Origin: Odiellus spinosus | Lineage: Eukaryota; Arthropoda; Arachnida; Opiliones; Phalangiidae | NCBI GenBank assembly: GCA_963920705.1 | Contig: OY987227.1 | Location: 11,387,602 to 11,451,601, forward strand | Direction: 5' to 3' | Length of the DNA: 64,000 bases | In this document: positions 11,993 through 24,957 of the stretch, piece after piece | Layout of the letters: each line of letters starts with the position of its first letter | How positions within the stretch are numbered: position 1 is the first letter of the stretch | Made by a program: the position numbers and the translations under genes | The notes under the pieces: model-generated | Told to the model about the DNA's origin: nothing | What the model saw: the letters and a program-made list of their open reading frames with translations, nothing else | Databases searched by the model: none

Positions 11993-12375
11993 AGGGAGAA
12001 TGGAACCTAATAAAGTAATTTTTAATCGATTCCTTATTGATTAAATATAAATAGGTCTAATCCACCAGTAAAATAAATACAAACAAATACAAATTTAAAC
12101 TTAGCTGGATTCATGGAGATCCTGAATTTTTTCGCGTTGATAAGATCGAATTACATTGGAAGTCTAATGGAGATCTCGCCTTAACGACGGGTCTTTGCTC
12201 ATTGGTCGCCGACTCATCAACGCGAAGAAATTCAGGATCTCCATAAATCCAGCTAAGCCTAATTTCTGAGTTTCAAATTTATTTCTAGTTTAATATTTGT
12301 TTCTAATTTTTTTACTGATGGATTAAACGATAAGGAATCGAGAAAAAAAATCACTTATTAGATTTCATTCTCCCT
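11993..12375 (+). mobile_element. Family A MITE, complete copy
   Basis: Inverted ends AGGGAGAATGGAACCTAA and TTAGATTTCATTCTCCCT. The subterminal regions are also inverted: GCTTAGCTGGATTCATGGAG against CTCCATAAATCCAGCTAAGC. The flanks are TTAT on the left and TTAA on the right, which suggests a TTAA-like target. Other copies are at 10726, 31655, 45294 and 59390. The element is about 380-440 bp with no coding capacity. Confidence 0.75.
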
Positions 12376-12454
12376 TTAAATAATCAAACCTACATGTGAT
12401 GAAAATGATTTCGAGGGAAAAGATCAATATACGCCCGTATAACGAGTTGCAAAG

Positions 12455-12459
<5 letters not shown>

Positions 12460-12486
<27 letters not shown>
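12460..12486. repeat. Poly(A) tract, 27 bases
   Basis: Uninterrupted A run. Confidence 0.9.
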
Positions 12487-12959
12487 CTGGACGAACAACG
12501 ATAGGGTTTTTACCCCAACTAAAGTCCCTTGATCTAAATAATAATTTAAATCTTCTATACGGGAAGGAAAAACAATGAAATTCTCTCTCGTGGGATTTTA
12601 TACGCCTCGAAAACCACGAACAATAGGGATGAAACGTCAAAAAATATAATTGGATTTCACAAATTTATACTAGGGTAGGGAATATTTGAAAACTGTGTTC
12701 AACTGTGATGGTAACCAACTACCAAAATTTTCTTTTATTATGGAAAGTTACCGGGCAACTACTTTCTAAATATAAATATACCTTTCTAAAAGACACAAGA
12801 GCGAATGCACAAAAGTATTAGCACCAATTAATTTAAAGGGAAACTCGCAGTTAAAATTAAACTGCTTTCGAATTTATTTAAAAACGTAGTCGAGAATTTA
12901 TAGACCCCTTTTTAAATTAAACACCAAAAATGTATCTTGAAATTGGGAAAAAATATCTA

Positions 12960-13045
12960 GAATACGTTTTTTGGCATGGCGATTACGAAAATAAATTAAA
13001 AAGCTGTTCCATTTTTAGCTCCAAGATTCCCTTTATGTTAACACA
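12960..13045 (+). repeat. Repeat family G fragment
   Basis: Shares AATACGTTTTTnGnCATGGnGATT and AAAGCTGTTCCATTTTTAGC with 28971-29055, and the second block with 48120-48190. Confidence 0.5.
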
Positions 13046-13324
13046 CAAATACGTAACTGTTTCTGATTAGTTTTTCTAAAATGTTGCTCAGAGATGGATC
13101 AGAATTAGAGTTCTAAATTGGAAATGGAAATTTATAATTTAAAACCTTTTGGGTAAAAAGTGAACTATTGAAAGAGGTCAAATTGCAACGTTTTCAATCA
13201 TCTATAAGTTTACTTTTCCATAAAGTGTTTCGTGTTTAGTCAGAAACAAGAATTTTGAAGAGTTTGGACAAGAAATTCAACATTTAAAATCACAGAAATT
13301 CAAATACAAATTATGTAATTTACA

Positions 13325-13410
13325 AAATTTGAGGATCATTCCGAAAATTAAACTAAATTTGCATATGAAGTTCGTGAAAAATCCGTTGTAGCCTCAATTT
13401 GAAGATTCCC
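13325..13410 (-). repeat. Repeat family B, end fragment
   Basis: Reads as the reverse complement of the family B start (TTCCGAAAAT...GAAGTTCGTGAAAAATCCGTTG..GCCTCA), compared with 26592-26660 and 56550-56612. Confidence 0.45.
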
Positions 13411-14399
13411 CTTCCCCCAATACGTTAATCTTTTCTTAGGTAACGTCCTTAATTATCCTTAACTACTATTTACTTCTGTTGTACTAATTTATTTATATTT
13501 CTAATGCCTTTATCGAGAATCGTACAAACGAACTCCTTTCCCCAAAATCACAACAGTCAAAGAATTCAACGAGTACGATTTAAAGATACCAGCCTATCTT
13601 CCTGAAATTAAATCACAATGAAAACTACGTTTGAACGCCCTCGAATCATCATCCGACCAGTAATCAATTTATACGGTGACCAAAACAGGAAAGAATGAGG
13701 TCAATTAATGATAAAAATACTCGAGAAAGTCATCAACAAGCCCGGGCCGGTAAGACAATAGATTAAATTCGCGGCTATCGCGAGGAATTCTTCGAATTTA
13801 CTCAATCATAGTTCACACTGTATGGAGTTAGAACTAAGCCTAAACCAGATATTGACAGATATGATTTAATAATCCAATCTTATCGTTATGTTATTGTGTT
13901 TGTTTGTTTTCAAAACAGGCTTGTAGTAGAAAATAAAAGGTGCATACGCGGAACACACTTGTTACTAAATGACGTTGCAAATCTTATCAAGGTTTATTGG
14001 GGAATGAGTGTAGACTGTCAAGAGAAAAACTAGAAGGAAACAATGACATTGCATATTTTGGAAGTGGTTTGAAAACAAAATTTGTACAGAGACTCTTGTT
14101 TTTCTATAAATGCGATGAAATTAGTACCGCCCTCTATTCGATCCAAATGGCAGCATAAATATTTTGCGCGAAAAATGGTCTTTAACGTTAACTGAAGTAG
14201 TTCTTCCTACAATATCTGGTTAATCAGGTTGAAATGGTAAGATATCTGTTTCGATTAGGTCCCATGCCCCTCTGAATTTTGAGGCCATAAATGAAATCTG
14301 AGCCCCACTTGTTAAATCATACAGGTGGTGCCAAAGCTAATCTTCCTGATTAACGGATTATAGTTTGGTTAGATTAAACTTGGTTATTGTATACACACT
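13411..14399. other. AT-rich non-coding stretch
   Basis: Nothing recognisable on either strand apart from isolated TAAGCCTA words. Confidence 0.4.
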
Positions 14400-14830
14400 G
14401 AAACGACGTGAACTGACACTCGGTGTGAACCGAGCTTCGGAAAAACCAACGTACACCCCATCGTGCGCGCTAAAAGAAAGAGAAAGAAAAGAGACGAGGA
14501 AAATAAAAAGATCATTATGTGAGAAACAGTAGACGAAGGGATTCTTCGCTAAGCCTCGTTAGGCATTCCTTTTCCTTACTACATACATGTATATACGACC
14601 ATAGGACTTCAAAGGCGGGGGGATCAAGAGAAAGAGCTTCCCAAAAGCTATATGAGAAGCGAATCTACGCGATGAGAATGATTATGATGGACGGTTCTTA
14701 ATTCGCCAGAGAGCTAGCTATAAGAGTGACGTCAAGGATCAGGCGGTATCGCTAGGGACCCTTAATTACGTCACATCGCGGTTCAAATTGAGAGAACAGA
14801 AAGTTTCAGAGTTCGTCCGGCCCACGTAAA
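14400..14830. promoter_or_regulatory. GC-richer island with two CRE-like sites
   Basis: This segment is richer in GC than its surroundings. It contains GTGACGTCA (about 14726-14734, a full CRE palindrome) and TTACGTCA (about 14765-14772), with GA-rich stretches at 14470-14510. It could be an enhancer or an unassigned promoter. No TATA box at a convincing spacing and no coding exon were found nearby. Confidence 0.25.
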
Positions 14831-16049
14831 CTCGCTTAAAGGGCTGCGATAGAAAAAATGTTTAATCACGTTTATTCTTAAGCCTAAATGGTCTTTCAAA
14901 TTATGAAACGTGAGGACAAGATCTTGGACGAGGCTTAAATAGTCTGGTTTATTTTCAGAACTTTAAATAAACTGATTAACTAAAACTACTTAGGTCAAAA
15001 TTTCCTTTACCAGTTGGTTTCCAAAAATTCCAAAACGATTGTTTTCAAGAATATTTATTTTTGGGTTTCATTGTCCCTTTCATTAGAGGCATTCTCGAGA
15101 GTAAAAAGATAAAATCCTGGATTCGAAAAAAAAGATTATCACAAAAATGGTTATGTTAAGCTCGGATGAGAGAAAAGTAGACGATGGAAACCGACAATAT
15201 CACGAAACAAGTGGAAGTTGCGAAGATTGGAGGTCGTGCTTACGTGACACGACTTGCAACAACACAAAAACAAACGCAAACCTTTGTACCGGATAAATTT
15301 TTTGATTTAAACCGAGTTTTCATATTAAACCAGAAACTAAATAGTTCAAAGGTTAAAAGAACGATTTATGGGTATTGGTCAGCGATTTTCAGATCAGCTT
15401 TGCCCGTTTCAGCGTGTTCAAATTAACTAATACTTAATCCATTCTAATGATATTAATGCTGCTTTGTATGAACGTCCTTTTGGTAACGCTGTATAGGAAA
15501 CCGCTATTATGTCTAAACAATATCAAAAGAACATGTACAACTGAAAAGGCATTTAGTCTATATATATTGAAGAATGGAAAAGGTATTATTTTTGGGTAAA
15601 TGTTTTAATATTTAGAAATAGCAGAACTTATAGGAGAATACAGAAAAAATTATGAGAATTTATAGAAGGAAAAATTTCCTGAAATTTGGAAAATTTTGTG
15701 AAAAAAAAATGGTAGTACTTGCATATAATATAGAATTGTTTATATTTGAATAACGTAATTTATTCAAAATGAAAAAAATTAGCACAGTTTAAAAGATATA
15801 GAAAATTAGCAAGCAGTATTCGTAAGAAAATGAAATTGAAGTAAGCAGAGCTCATAGGGTAATTCAGAAAAACATTTCATATATAATTTTCTCAAATTTC
15901 TCCACAATAGCTCAAAATAAACTTTAAATTTTCTATTTTATTAGGCATAATATTGAATCGACTGGTCTACCGGTGGTGCCTCTTTTCCTCAAAACCACGG
16001 TTTTCCGTCCATCCCAATATCCCAGGTTTTAATTGGGAAAACAATCTAT
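14831..16049. other. Non-coding stretch
   Basis: Contains an 80-codon open frame (15184-15426) with no recognisable domain and no splice or homology support. AT-rich DNA otherwise. Confidence 0.4.
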
Positions 16050-16470
16050 ATATGGAGACGTTGCTTTATACGTCATCACGCGTCCTTCACTTCAGACATC
16101 ATCTTCTCCCGCATCCTCTTCCTTCTCCTCCCTCTCCCATCCTCCTCTTCATCCCCAGTTCTTATCAGGCGGAAAAAATAAAAACTCAATTTCCTACAGT
16201 ACTACACGAAAGAGAGAGAAAGAGGTTTAGGTGCCTGCCAGCTACAACTATACGATAAAGGAAGCCGAGCTTTTGGCCCACGGAGGAAAAGCCTCGAGGG
16301 AAAAGCCGCCAGCGACTTCTAAACAAGATGGTATACGCTATATACCAAGTATGGGCCCAAATGGTTCCTCGGAGAATGTTAAGATTGTTGGATATAAATG
16401 GACCCTTTTGGGCGATGGAATTTCGAGAAATATTCCTAAGATGTTTAGAATCGCGAAGGCGTAATAATCC
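16050..16470. other. Pyrimidine-rich, GC-richer island
   Basis: CT-rich block (16080-16165) preceded by TACGTCATCACG and followed by a purine-rich block AGAGAGAGAAAGAGG. The composition resembles the 5' flanks of the two Ig cassettes, but no exon was recognised. Overlapping short frames on both strands look like by-products of composition. Confidence 0.3.
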
Positions 16471-16732
16471 CACCAAGTTTCGGCGATTTCAATGTATATA
16501 TTGCTAAAATAGGCTGATATTTGAATAATTTTGATATATTGTTAATTAAATCAAGAGTAGTTTTTTGCTTATTGTTAATTTTACATCGAAAATGACAGTA
16601 TTATTATTATTATTATTAGTATATTAGCTTTTTAGAATAGAGTTATAAAATTACAATTATTTTACTACTATGCACTACTTGCAACCAACGAATTCAAACT
16701 TTAGTAATATCAATGAATACAAACTAACTTAA

Positions 16733-16916
16733 TAGGAGCCGCGTTCATAATAGGCCTTGAAATCAATTTAAAACGTTTCCTTTAGTCGTGTGAACAGGAA
16801 ACCGTCTTTTCTCGAATCGATTTGATTCGATTTCTCGAAACCGCTTCGGGAACCAGTTTCATACCGATTCGGTTTCAACAACCGATATAGATGAAGCTAC
16901 TAAATCGATTCATAAA
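16733..16916 (+). repeat. Repeat family C, left part
   Basis: Nearly identical to 61374-61565 over GCGTTCATA..AGGCCTTG, TCGTGTGAACAGGAAACCG, AACCAGTTTCATACCGATTC and ATAGATGAAGCTAC. Inverted copy at 27728-27921. The 61.4-kb copy shows inverted ends, so this is a DNA-transposon derivative. Confidence 0.75.
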
Positions 16917-19900
16917 GATAATGAGTGAACAAGTGACGCAACGATTCCTGACAATTTGAATATTGGTCTGATTTTACGGTTTCAAATCGAATAAAAAATA
17001 CTAGTGTGACAGTAGCTAATCGATATTTAACCTCACTTTCGCTTAACTGGGCTAACTTCCACCCTGGCTTTCGAATGTATAACAGGGACGTGACGTGGTT
17101 AAAAAAATTGTCCTTTACTATTGGCCACTCACCAGCCCTGGCCAAATCCTTCTGACATCCTTTGAAATATTCGTCCAACTGACATTCTAATTTTCGCGAG
17201 CGTCCCTTGGAGACAAATGAATTCCCGCCCGTACCAAATGTCGCGAATCGTCGTAGTTACCTTTGATAATTGGACTATTCCAAATTTGATCGAGTACGTA
17301 GTTGCGCTATCAGAAACCCTCGACCAGAGGACATAGAGTAAACTGTTCATTTCAGCCGCGACTGTGGTTAACAGAATTTGGTTTACGCCTAACTTTGTAC
17401 GCGCTATCAATAAGTGAGAACTCGTTTTATTTCTCGTCTGTTTCGACCAAATATAGTCGCGCTATGAAATGACAGTTCTAACAATGTCGAGAAAAATGAA
17501 GGGATATATTTTAGGGCCAGAAATGAGTGAAAGCTAAGAAAAGGAATCAACGAAAATAACGAAGAAGGGGGTATAATATTAAACATCAATGTAACTGTAA
17601 CTCGTAGCGTGCTATGATGAAAAAACGCCTACGAATCTACACGAAATACGAGCCCAACTTCGTACAATAGGGCGTCAAATAAGCACCCTCCTATACTGCC
17701 TGCTTCGAGAACCCGTTTCCGAGACGAGAAAGGAGAAACCCACACGATTTTCTAACATACATCAATCGCGCAAGCTTCTAACACGCTATCCAACTATATA
17801 CCTTCGTATCCCTTTCAAAGGTGTAGCGAAACGCAAAATAAAATATCAGCCTGCGTGATAGATATTTAAAAAAAAAATCAACACGTATGTTAAAAACTTA
17901 TTATTTACCATGGTGAAATGGTAGTTAAAAATGTTTAATTAATATAACGAATGAAACCTAGGACTCATCACGCTGCACGTAATTGGTGTACGAACCTGTA
18001 GCTTTGACGGTAATAAAGTGATTATGTAATGGAGTAGATATTTAGTATTACCAAACGATGTAATCAGTTACGTAATCGCGTAGTCGGAGTACAGATTTTA
18101 CAGGGAAAACGACAGTCTTTAAATATCACATAACTTAACGAGGCGTTTTGAGCCAAGACCTTTCTTCTGTCGAATGTTAGTGCTACAATTAGGGATGTCT
18201 AAAACTTTTTAATTTTGAAAATGTAATTTTTTTTTTTTTTTTTGCGGTCAGTTTTTGTATCTTCATTTTATTACGCCCGAAGACCTCGAGGCAGGTCGAA
18301 AGCTCGCTATCTTTAACTAATTAAAGATTAAAATTATATATCCAGGAGTACCTTCTTTTAAATATTTATTATGTTACAAGTTTGTCACAAATTCCCTAAT
18401 ATTTAACCTCACTAAATGAATATATTCTTATTTTTCCATGATTTTATCTGTCACGAGCCATCGTTAGTAGCGATACCAATTTTGGTGATAAAATACCATT
18501 ATTTTTCTCTAAAATTTTTGGCGCAATTACTAAATTAAGCCCAATTTTCATATTCCCTGACCAGCGGCAACCCTGGTGTTAAATTACTCACTTTTGTACC
18601 TTCGAGAGTGAATTAATGACGCAGTAATACTCGATACTATTCAAATTCAAGACGAGTTGGCATAAACTACTTTCTTTTCTATGTAAATTAACATCATGTA
18701 TCCATCCATTTCACCTTTCCTTATTAAGCCAACTCATCTCGAACGAAAGTATATCTATTCAAATATCTAGAAACTACACTTCGACGCTTTCATAAGTCTC
18801 AATAAATTAGCATATTCAAAGATTTCTCTGGGAAATTTAATTTATACAATTTTAAATTTTCAATAAAGTCATAATTTTAAATAAATTCTTCGTTGTTCAA
18901 CTTTCCTTTAAAAGCCTCCGCGTGATTGCGACCAATTTTTTTTCTTCCTTCGCAAGTTTTTTATAAGTTCATAAGTATAATTTATGTATATATTATATAG
19001 ATATATAGCACACTCCTGAACTTCGCGCGCAGTCTACCGGTCTTCTACGTACAGCCCGCACCCCATTTAACCCTTCTAGCTTTTTAATATTGACCCATAT
19101 TTCTTCATCTTTTCGCTGCTGTAGCGAGAGAGCGAGAGAAAAAAAAAAAAAAAAAGCGAAAATTGCCGATTCACTAGCGCAAAAGAACCGGAAAAATCGC
19201 CTGCCATTTCGCCTACATATATCTTGAAAAACATAAAAGGCCGTGGACTCAAACGAGTCATTAGCATATAGCGGCGCCTTCATCGACAACCCAAAAAAAA
19301 AGATAGGAAAAGAAATATAACCGAACCCTGAACATAAGCCCAAAATATTACGAGCGATGGTCTTGCTGGAATTAAGGGCAACTCTCGCGATAATTCAACA
19401 TTTAATATGTTCGCCCTATAACTCTTATCCAAGGCCGCAAGGTAATTCTGGCCCTTATATGTAATGTATACGGTTGTATTTCTAAACAAGGTCAAAAATA
19501 AAGTTAAACCTATTAACATTGTAAAACATTATGGTGTTTTGCTTTGGGTTGCTTTAACTGCATCCGGAGCACTCCGAAAATACATTGACGCGTTGCATTT
19601 TGGGAGCTTTCTGAGCAGTTCAAAGAAAAACGCCATAAGTTTTGTTTTCGTACAGAGAAAATATATCCAAGGTGCGTCAGATAGAAAATAAATAAACTGT
19701 AGATGATGCTTCTCCACGTATCTCTCTTCCTTTAGTCATCTCCCACCCCTCCACCGACCGCTGCCTCCCACTAAGATTACCCGTGTCTACTAAAATTCAA
19801 CCTACAATGGGTGTGTCACTGTAAAAGGTTCTTTGCCTATTTCATAAATAAATCTGTTGCCATAATCTCGAATCATAATACACAAATATTTCTTACGCGC

Positions 19901-20853
19901 GTTTGCAATGTGAAAATGTTTTGTCAACCTTATGGAACAATAGCATCATCCGATTTTAATTGCTCTATGGTTGCAATACAACTTTCACAAATTTCCTTTC
20001 AAAATCAAGGAGTCTAGAAAACTCTAGGGATATTAGCCATTTCTTAACCTAAGAGAGGATATGAGAGAAAGTTCAATTACCGCGATATTTCTCCTTCATA
20101 TAACCCCCATATCTAGACACGTTTATTGGTGGATGCATGCCACGCAGAACCAGCGAAACAATAACCAAGGTATACTTAGGTTAAGAACAACAATCTTGAG
20201 CAATGTTGACATCTCCCGTGATTATTAATTCATGTTTCGTAGCGGCTATGAGTGCAATCCGCCTTATCTATTAATCAACTTTAACATTTGTTATTTTCTT
20301 TCAAAATGGTTTATTTTCTTATTTATTTGCCTATATATAATCAAAAATTTGTAAAAGACAACTTCGGATGAAGTTTCTAACTCTCTTTATTCTTAATGTT
20401 GATATCATTAACTCAATAATTCAACAGGGAGCGTGTGAAATAAATAATAGCAACTTATGAGTATCGTTTCCGTTTCCCCTTGACGCCAACTTAAGCCAAA
20501 ACCTTAAGCTCGAAGGGCTGACGTCAAATAAATATAGTGATATTTTTGGGGAAGGAAACGCGCCAGCTTATGAATGTCCCTATGTAGCTTTAGCTCGCGG
20601 ACTCGTTTTCTCCGAATATAAATAAAATTGTATACTAACATTGCTTTTCAGCTCGGCACGAACAAACTCTTCAGTTTCATTAAAACTCGAGTGTAGGAAT
20701 CTGACCCCCAAGATTGTAAAGGGAGGTTGAAGAGATAAATGAAGTTATTTTTTTATTGATTTTGCTTCTAAAAATTAGACATGCTTGCTCAGTAAAACAT
20801 TTAGGAATTGTACAGAAAATCTGAAACCTGATTTTAACATTTAATTATTAAAG
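16917..20853. other. Long non-coding stretch
   Basis: No gene recognised. It holds short open frames only, a 17-base T run (18227-18243), an A run at 19140-19155 beside a GAGAG block, and a small GC-richer patch near 19015-19070. The 75-codon frame at 19464-19691 and its antisense partner have no recognisable domain. Confidence 0.45.
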
Positions 20854-21056
20854 GGAGAACCTTCGACTAATCAAAAGACACCCCTGTCTTTGGTTTAATA
20901 AAATCCCCGCGACACGTGTTAAGGAAAACTCTTTGAATCGCGCTAAATCTCATTCTCTCTTATTTTCAAGCGCACAATCGCGCGTACAACAGCGCGTGTC
21001 GCGAATATTTAACGAAGACAAAGGTGTGGAGTCTTTTGATTAGTCGGAGGTTCTTC
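20854..21056 (+). mobile_element. Family F element with inverted ends
   Basis: Left end GAGAACCTTCGACTAATCAAAAGACACC pairs with right end GGTGTGGAGTCTTTTGATTAGTCGGAGGTTCTTC. The inner parts also pair: GCGACACGTGTTAAG with the GCGCGTGTCGCGAATATTTAA region. About 200 bp with no coding capacity. A more diverged copy lies at 4902-5061. Confidence 0.7.
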
Positions 21057-22533
21057 TTTTAGTGCCAAAATCTAATCTTCTCCGATTTTTCTGCACACAT
21101 CACTGATATTTTCTGAATGTTTTAATGAACGAACTAGTTCTCATTTTTAATAGTAGAATCAATCTTTCCTCTTCACTCTCACTTTTGCAAAACATGTTTT
21201 AACATTACGACAGAGCGTATCGCTCCGCATCAACTTTCTCTAGTTTGCGAACATAAGTATAGTCGTAAGTAAGTTTAAACACAAGTATAAACGCCGGAAC
21301 TGCGTATTGGAATAACGGGAATTACGCCGAATACGAGGCACGATAATGAAGGCAGCCCTTTGACCTTTAATATACGGCGTTATATAGCGGCCGCCCTCTC
21401 CTGACTTTAATTCGAGTAGTTTGAACTCTAGTACGTCGGGGCATTTTATGATCGCGCGGCCTAGATATAATCTAAGTAGGGTCGATTGTATTGTATTTTT
21501 TTCTTCTTCTTTGAGGCGGACATTAATCTTTGCGCCTGGATGGAATTAGTCACGGTAAACGCGTAGGGTACTTGTGTTTTGACAAAGTTTAAAGGGAGAC
21601 GGTCAGAAAAAACATCTGTTAAAATATCTTGAAAAGATAGACGTATTATTCTATAACAAGATGGAAAGTCCATAACGAAGCCACACCGATCGAGAGACCA
21701 TTTTGATTTAAATTTTAAGCTGGAAATGTTTTGTAAGACGAGTTTTCTGAGATTTAAGTTTTTCTGAGAATAGACGTTTTAGATTGAGATTTTTTTTGGA
21801 TTATTTGAATTTTTTTAAGTTGGAATTATATTGTGAGACTATACTTTTTTAGATTGAATTATTTTGCTTTTGTTGTTGACCCGTTGTTCGAGAGAGAGAG
21901 AGAGTGATTTCAATTTATCAGGAAATCTAGCTATCCTGACCTGAATCGACACGAAGGGCCTACTTTGGTTTATTAATTTTTAAAAATGCGCGTGAAAAAT
22001 CTATTTTAAAATTTCAATTTTCTTTGATTGGGAAAGACATCAAAGTGGATAAGGGCTAAATTTTAATCTCTGGATCTCGGATTTTTGGAATAAGTTGTCT
22101 GTCCTCCTTTAAAATTGTCGTAGAATTAATAATTTTGGGAGAAATGGCGCCACACCAGCTGGTTTTTTATACCAACCATAATTGAAAATGAACCGGGTTT
22201 AGCACTGGGTTTTATAAGGTTAAAAGGGGTTTAAAATTTTCTTTTAAAATCGATTCGTTACGATTTTGAAACAGTTGTTAAACAAAATAAAATTATGTAT
22301 ATATTAAACTGCGTAGGTGAAATTATAATCGACATTTTCCGTGCATGCAGCTATGGGATATAAAATTTTACATAAGCCTATCAAACTTTTAAAAAGCTGT
22401 TTTGTTTGTTCAATTGTTTAAATACTAACACACGCGTATCGTATATGATATAACACGCATCAAAATTTAAAACTTTCAGTATCATATTAGAAACATATAA
22501 GTCGCGTTCACATCAAAGATTTTAAAAAGGTTT
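21057..22533. other. AT-rich non-coding stretch
   Basis: No gene recognised. A (GA)n run lies at about 21890-21905. Confidence 0.4.
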
Positions 22534-23030
22534 TTAAAGTGAGGCTGTCACTATTTTTTTTAGTTTTATCAGAGTGTTAAAACGCCACATTCAAAATTTT
22601 ATACCGTTGGGTTGAAAAGTTATGTCAAAAATATACAAGTCATTATTTTTTCGATAAATGACTTGGTTTATTTCTGGAACGTAATTAACGATAATTTTCA
22701 CACGAAAGTTAAGACTTCCGGATTAAAGACGGATTCACACAGACCTATTTTCGCGCGCTAATGGTACTTCTATGAGCGCACGAGCGTGAAACGCATAAAA
22801 ATAGGTCTGTGACTGTGTGCATGCTCCTAACGTACTTTTACGAAAAATACCGCGCGAAAGCAACCTTATCACGAGCTAGAACGCGCGAAAATCAACTGTA
22901 GGCTGTACAATAGTCACGTGACCATAGTGATGACGTAGTATTGCGCGGAATTTTTATTTAAAATTTCATAAATGGTGATTATAAAATATGATTTTTACTA
23001 TAAGGCGGTAAATTACGGTATTTTGACTAT
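22534..23030 (-). mobile_element. Family B element with a nested small palindrome
   Basis: The left edge is TTTAAAGTGAGGCTGTCAC. On the minus strand the interior matches 26592-26990 (TACGTTCCAGAAATAAAC, TATCGAAAAAA.ATGAC, ATACGTCATCACTATGGTC equivalents, GATTATAAAATATG). A palindrome of about 90 bp (22733-22822, CACACAGACCTATTTTCGCG against ATAGGTCTGTGACTGTGTG) interrupts it, which looks like an insertion of another small inverted-repeat element. Confidence 0.65.
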
Positions 23031-24683
23031 CCCTAGATATGTTCCGATTTAATTTAAGACACTAACACTTTTTAAATAAATAAATAAATTAGTACAAGCT
23101 GTTTTAGACCTTAATGAGATTTAATTAACAAATGGAATTAAAGCATTCAGGTTGTTCTATATACTCTCCACCTTTAATTTAAGGTAAACTTATAAAATAG
23201 GGAATTAAACCTATAGGGAACACCTGATCAAACACGTTGCTCGCTCAAATTCTGTCCAAGACGTCTTAAAATGGAATATATACCGCCTAAGGAGAAATAT
23301 TCTACCTCTCTCATCTCATCTTAAAAGTCTCCTTGACCCTCGCCTATGCCACGAAGTTTCCATCGAAATTTTAACAAAATTAATTGACATTCAATGCATT
23401 TTTAATTTTGAACATTGGCCTGGCTTTCGAAGTTTCACCATGGGGAGGAGAAATTCACGATTCTGAAAATGAAAAGGATCTAAAAAATAAAATTGAGATC
23501 TCTTTCCGAGTGTTAAATAAAAAATGTATTATATTTTATGGTATCTTATATGTTTGAAGGAAAAATGGTTCGTCTACACTCCCGATGATAGCCTGCATTG
23601 TTTTTAACCCTCGGCTAAAAATACGGATTTCCTCTCAATATTTGATCAACCGGAATTAATCGATATTTGAAAGTTTAAGGCCCTTTCGTCAGTGCGTTTT
23701 GGCTTAAGAAATGCTTGGTGCTCACGAGCGCTATGACGTGGACGAGCAACATTCCCTAATTTTATGATAGCAACTATTGAATGACAATATTTATGAAGAT
23801 TTTCATTCAATACCATGTCGTTTTCTCGATAAAAAGGTTTATTTTCAACAACACAGCATAGCTTCACAGAAATTGAATGCCTTGAACTATAGTTAAGATT
23901 AAAATTTGAAATAAATAAATTTGTAACTAATTTTTAGTAAAAAATCGTGGTCACGAACGAGATATATCTTATTATAGAATTAAAATCGGTCAAAACTGTA
24001 AATTTTTACGATGTGCATTACAGCTTCAAATTGTTTTCCAACCAAATTTGGGTCGAAAGATGATTAACACCCGATAAAATTTCTTTGAAAAAAAATTATG
24101 AAAGCTAGACAGGACCTTTTCCGATATATCGATGAAGAAAATCCATCTTCCGCCTTTGGGGTAAAAAAAAACTATATTCTTTGGAATGTTTAGAAATCCT
24201 CTCGTGTACTACTTTCAACGAGAGTTGAGAACAAAATGGCTTAAATGGGAACGAGTTGACATATTTCGGCTTCCCTCAAACAAAAAAATATTATCTAACA
24301 ATATATTAAAATGAGAAAACCAACACTTTAGCCTACATAAAGCCCATAGAGCTTTTAAAGTCAGAACTTTGATAAGTGTTGGACAGTTTTAACCCAACGT
24401 TGCGGCATTTACCGATTTTGGGAGTAAAATTAGAATATATTTAAATGTATAAAATAGTGAAGAGAGATGAAATATATAACTACATAGGAATACACGCAAT
24501 GATGGTTTAGATTCAATAAAAACATTATAAAAGTAAGATATATACTGAGCGATGGAAGCCTAGTAATGAGCCACAATTTTAATAAATATTGAAATAAGCT
24601 ATATCGCTTGAGTGCGGAATAAACAAACAAACAAAGACCAGTTATGATAAACAAAGACCAGTTATGATAGGAATGGAATATGG
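23031..24683. other. AT-rich non-coding stretch
   Basis: No gene or repeat family recognised. The short antisense frames here (for example 23646-23867) carry no domain. Confidence 0.4.
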
Positions 24684-24957
24684 ATGGCCGGATTAAGGGG
24701 GGGGGCACCTGCCCCGGGCGCTATTATAAATGGGGGCGCCCAAGAAATCTGGTGGTACCCAAATCCGAGCGATTATTTTACTAAAATTTGGAAAGACGTT
24801 AGTTATTGAATCTGAAATCATTTCTGAGCGCGAAGCTATGGAGAGGGCGCGATGAATTAAAGTCTTTTCCGCGAGTGATGAAGGTTGGATTTTCAAATTT
24901 GAGGGCGCGTATTAACTTTTGCCCTCGGGCGCGAAATCGCTTAATCAGGCCCTGATA
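24684..24957. mobile_element. hAT-like non-autonomous element
   Basis: Left end GGCCGGATTAAGGGGGGGGG...CCCCGGGCGC pairs with right end GCCCTCGGGCGCG...CGCTTAATCAGGCCCTG. CAGGGCC-type ends with a GGATTAA subterminal motif are common in hAT elements. The composition is far more GC-rich than the flanks. No transposase is present. Confidence 0.55.

Noticed and set aside
15184-15426. 80-codon open frame on the plus strand
   Set aside because: No domain, no neighbour, and no codon-composition change against the flanks.
16033-16476. Overlapping frames on both strands in the pyrimidine-rich island
   Set aside because: All follow from CT-rich composition. No domain was seen in any of them.
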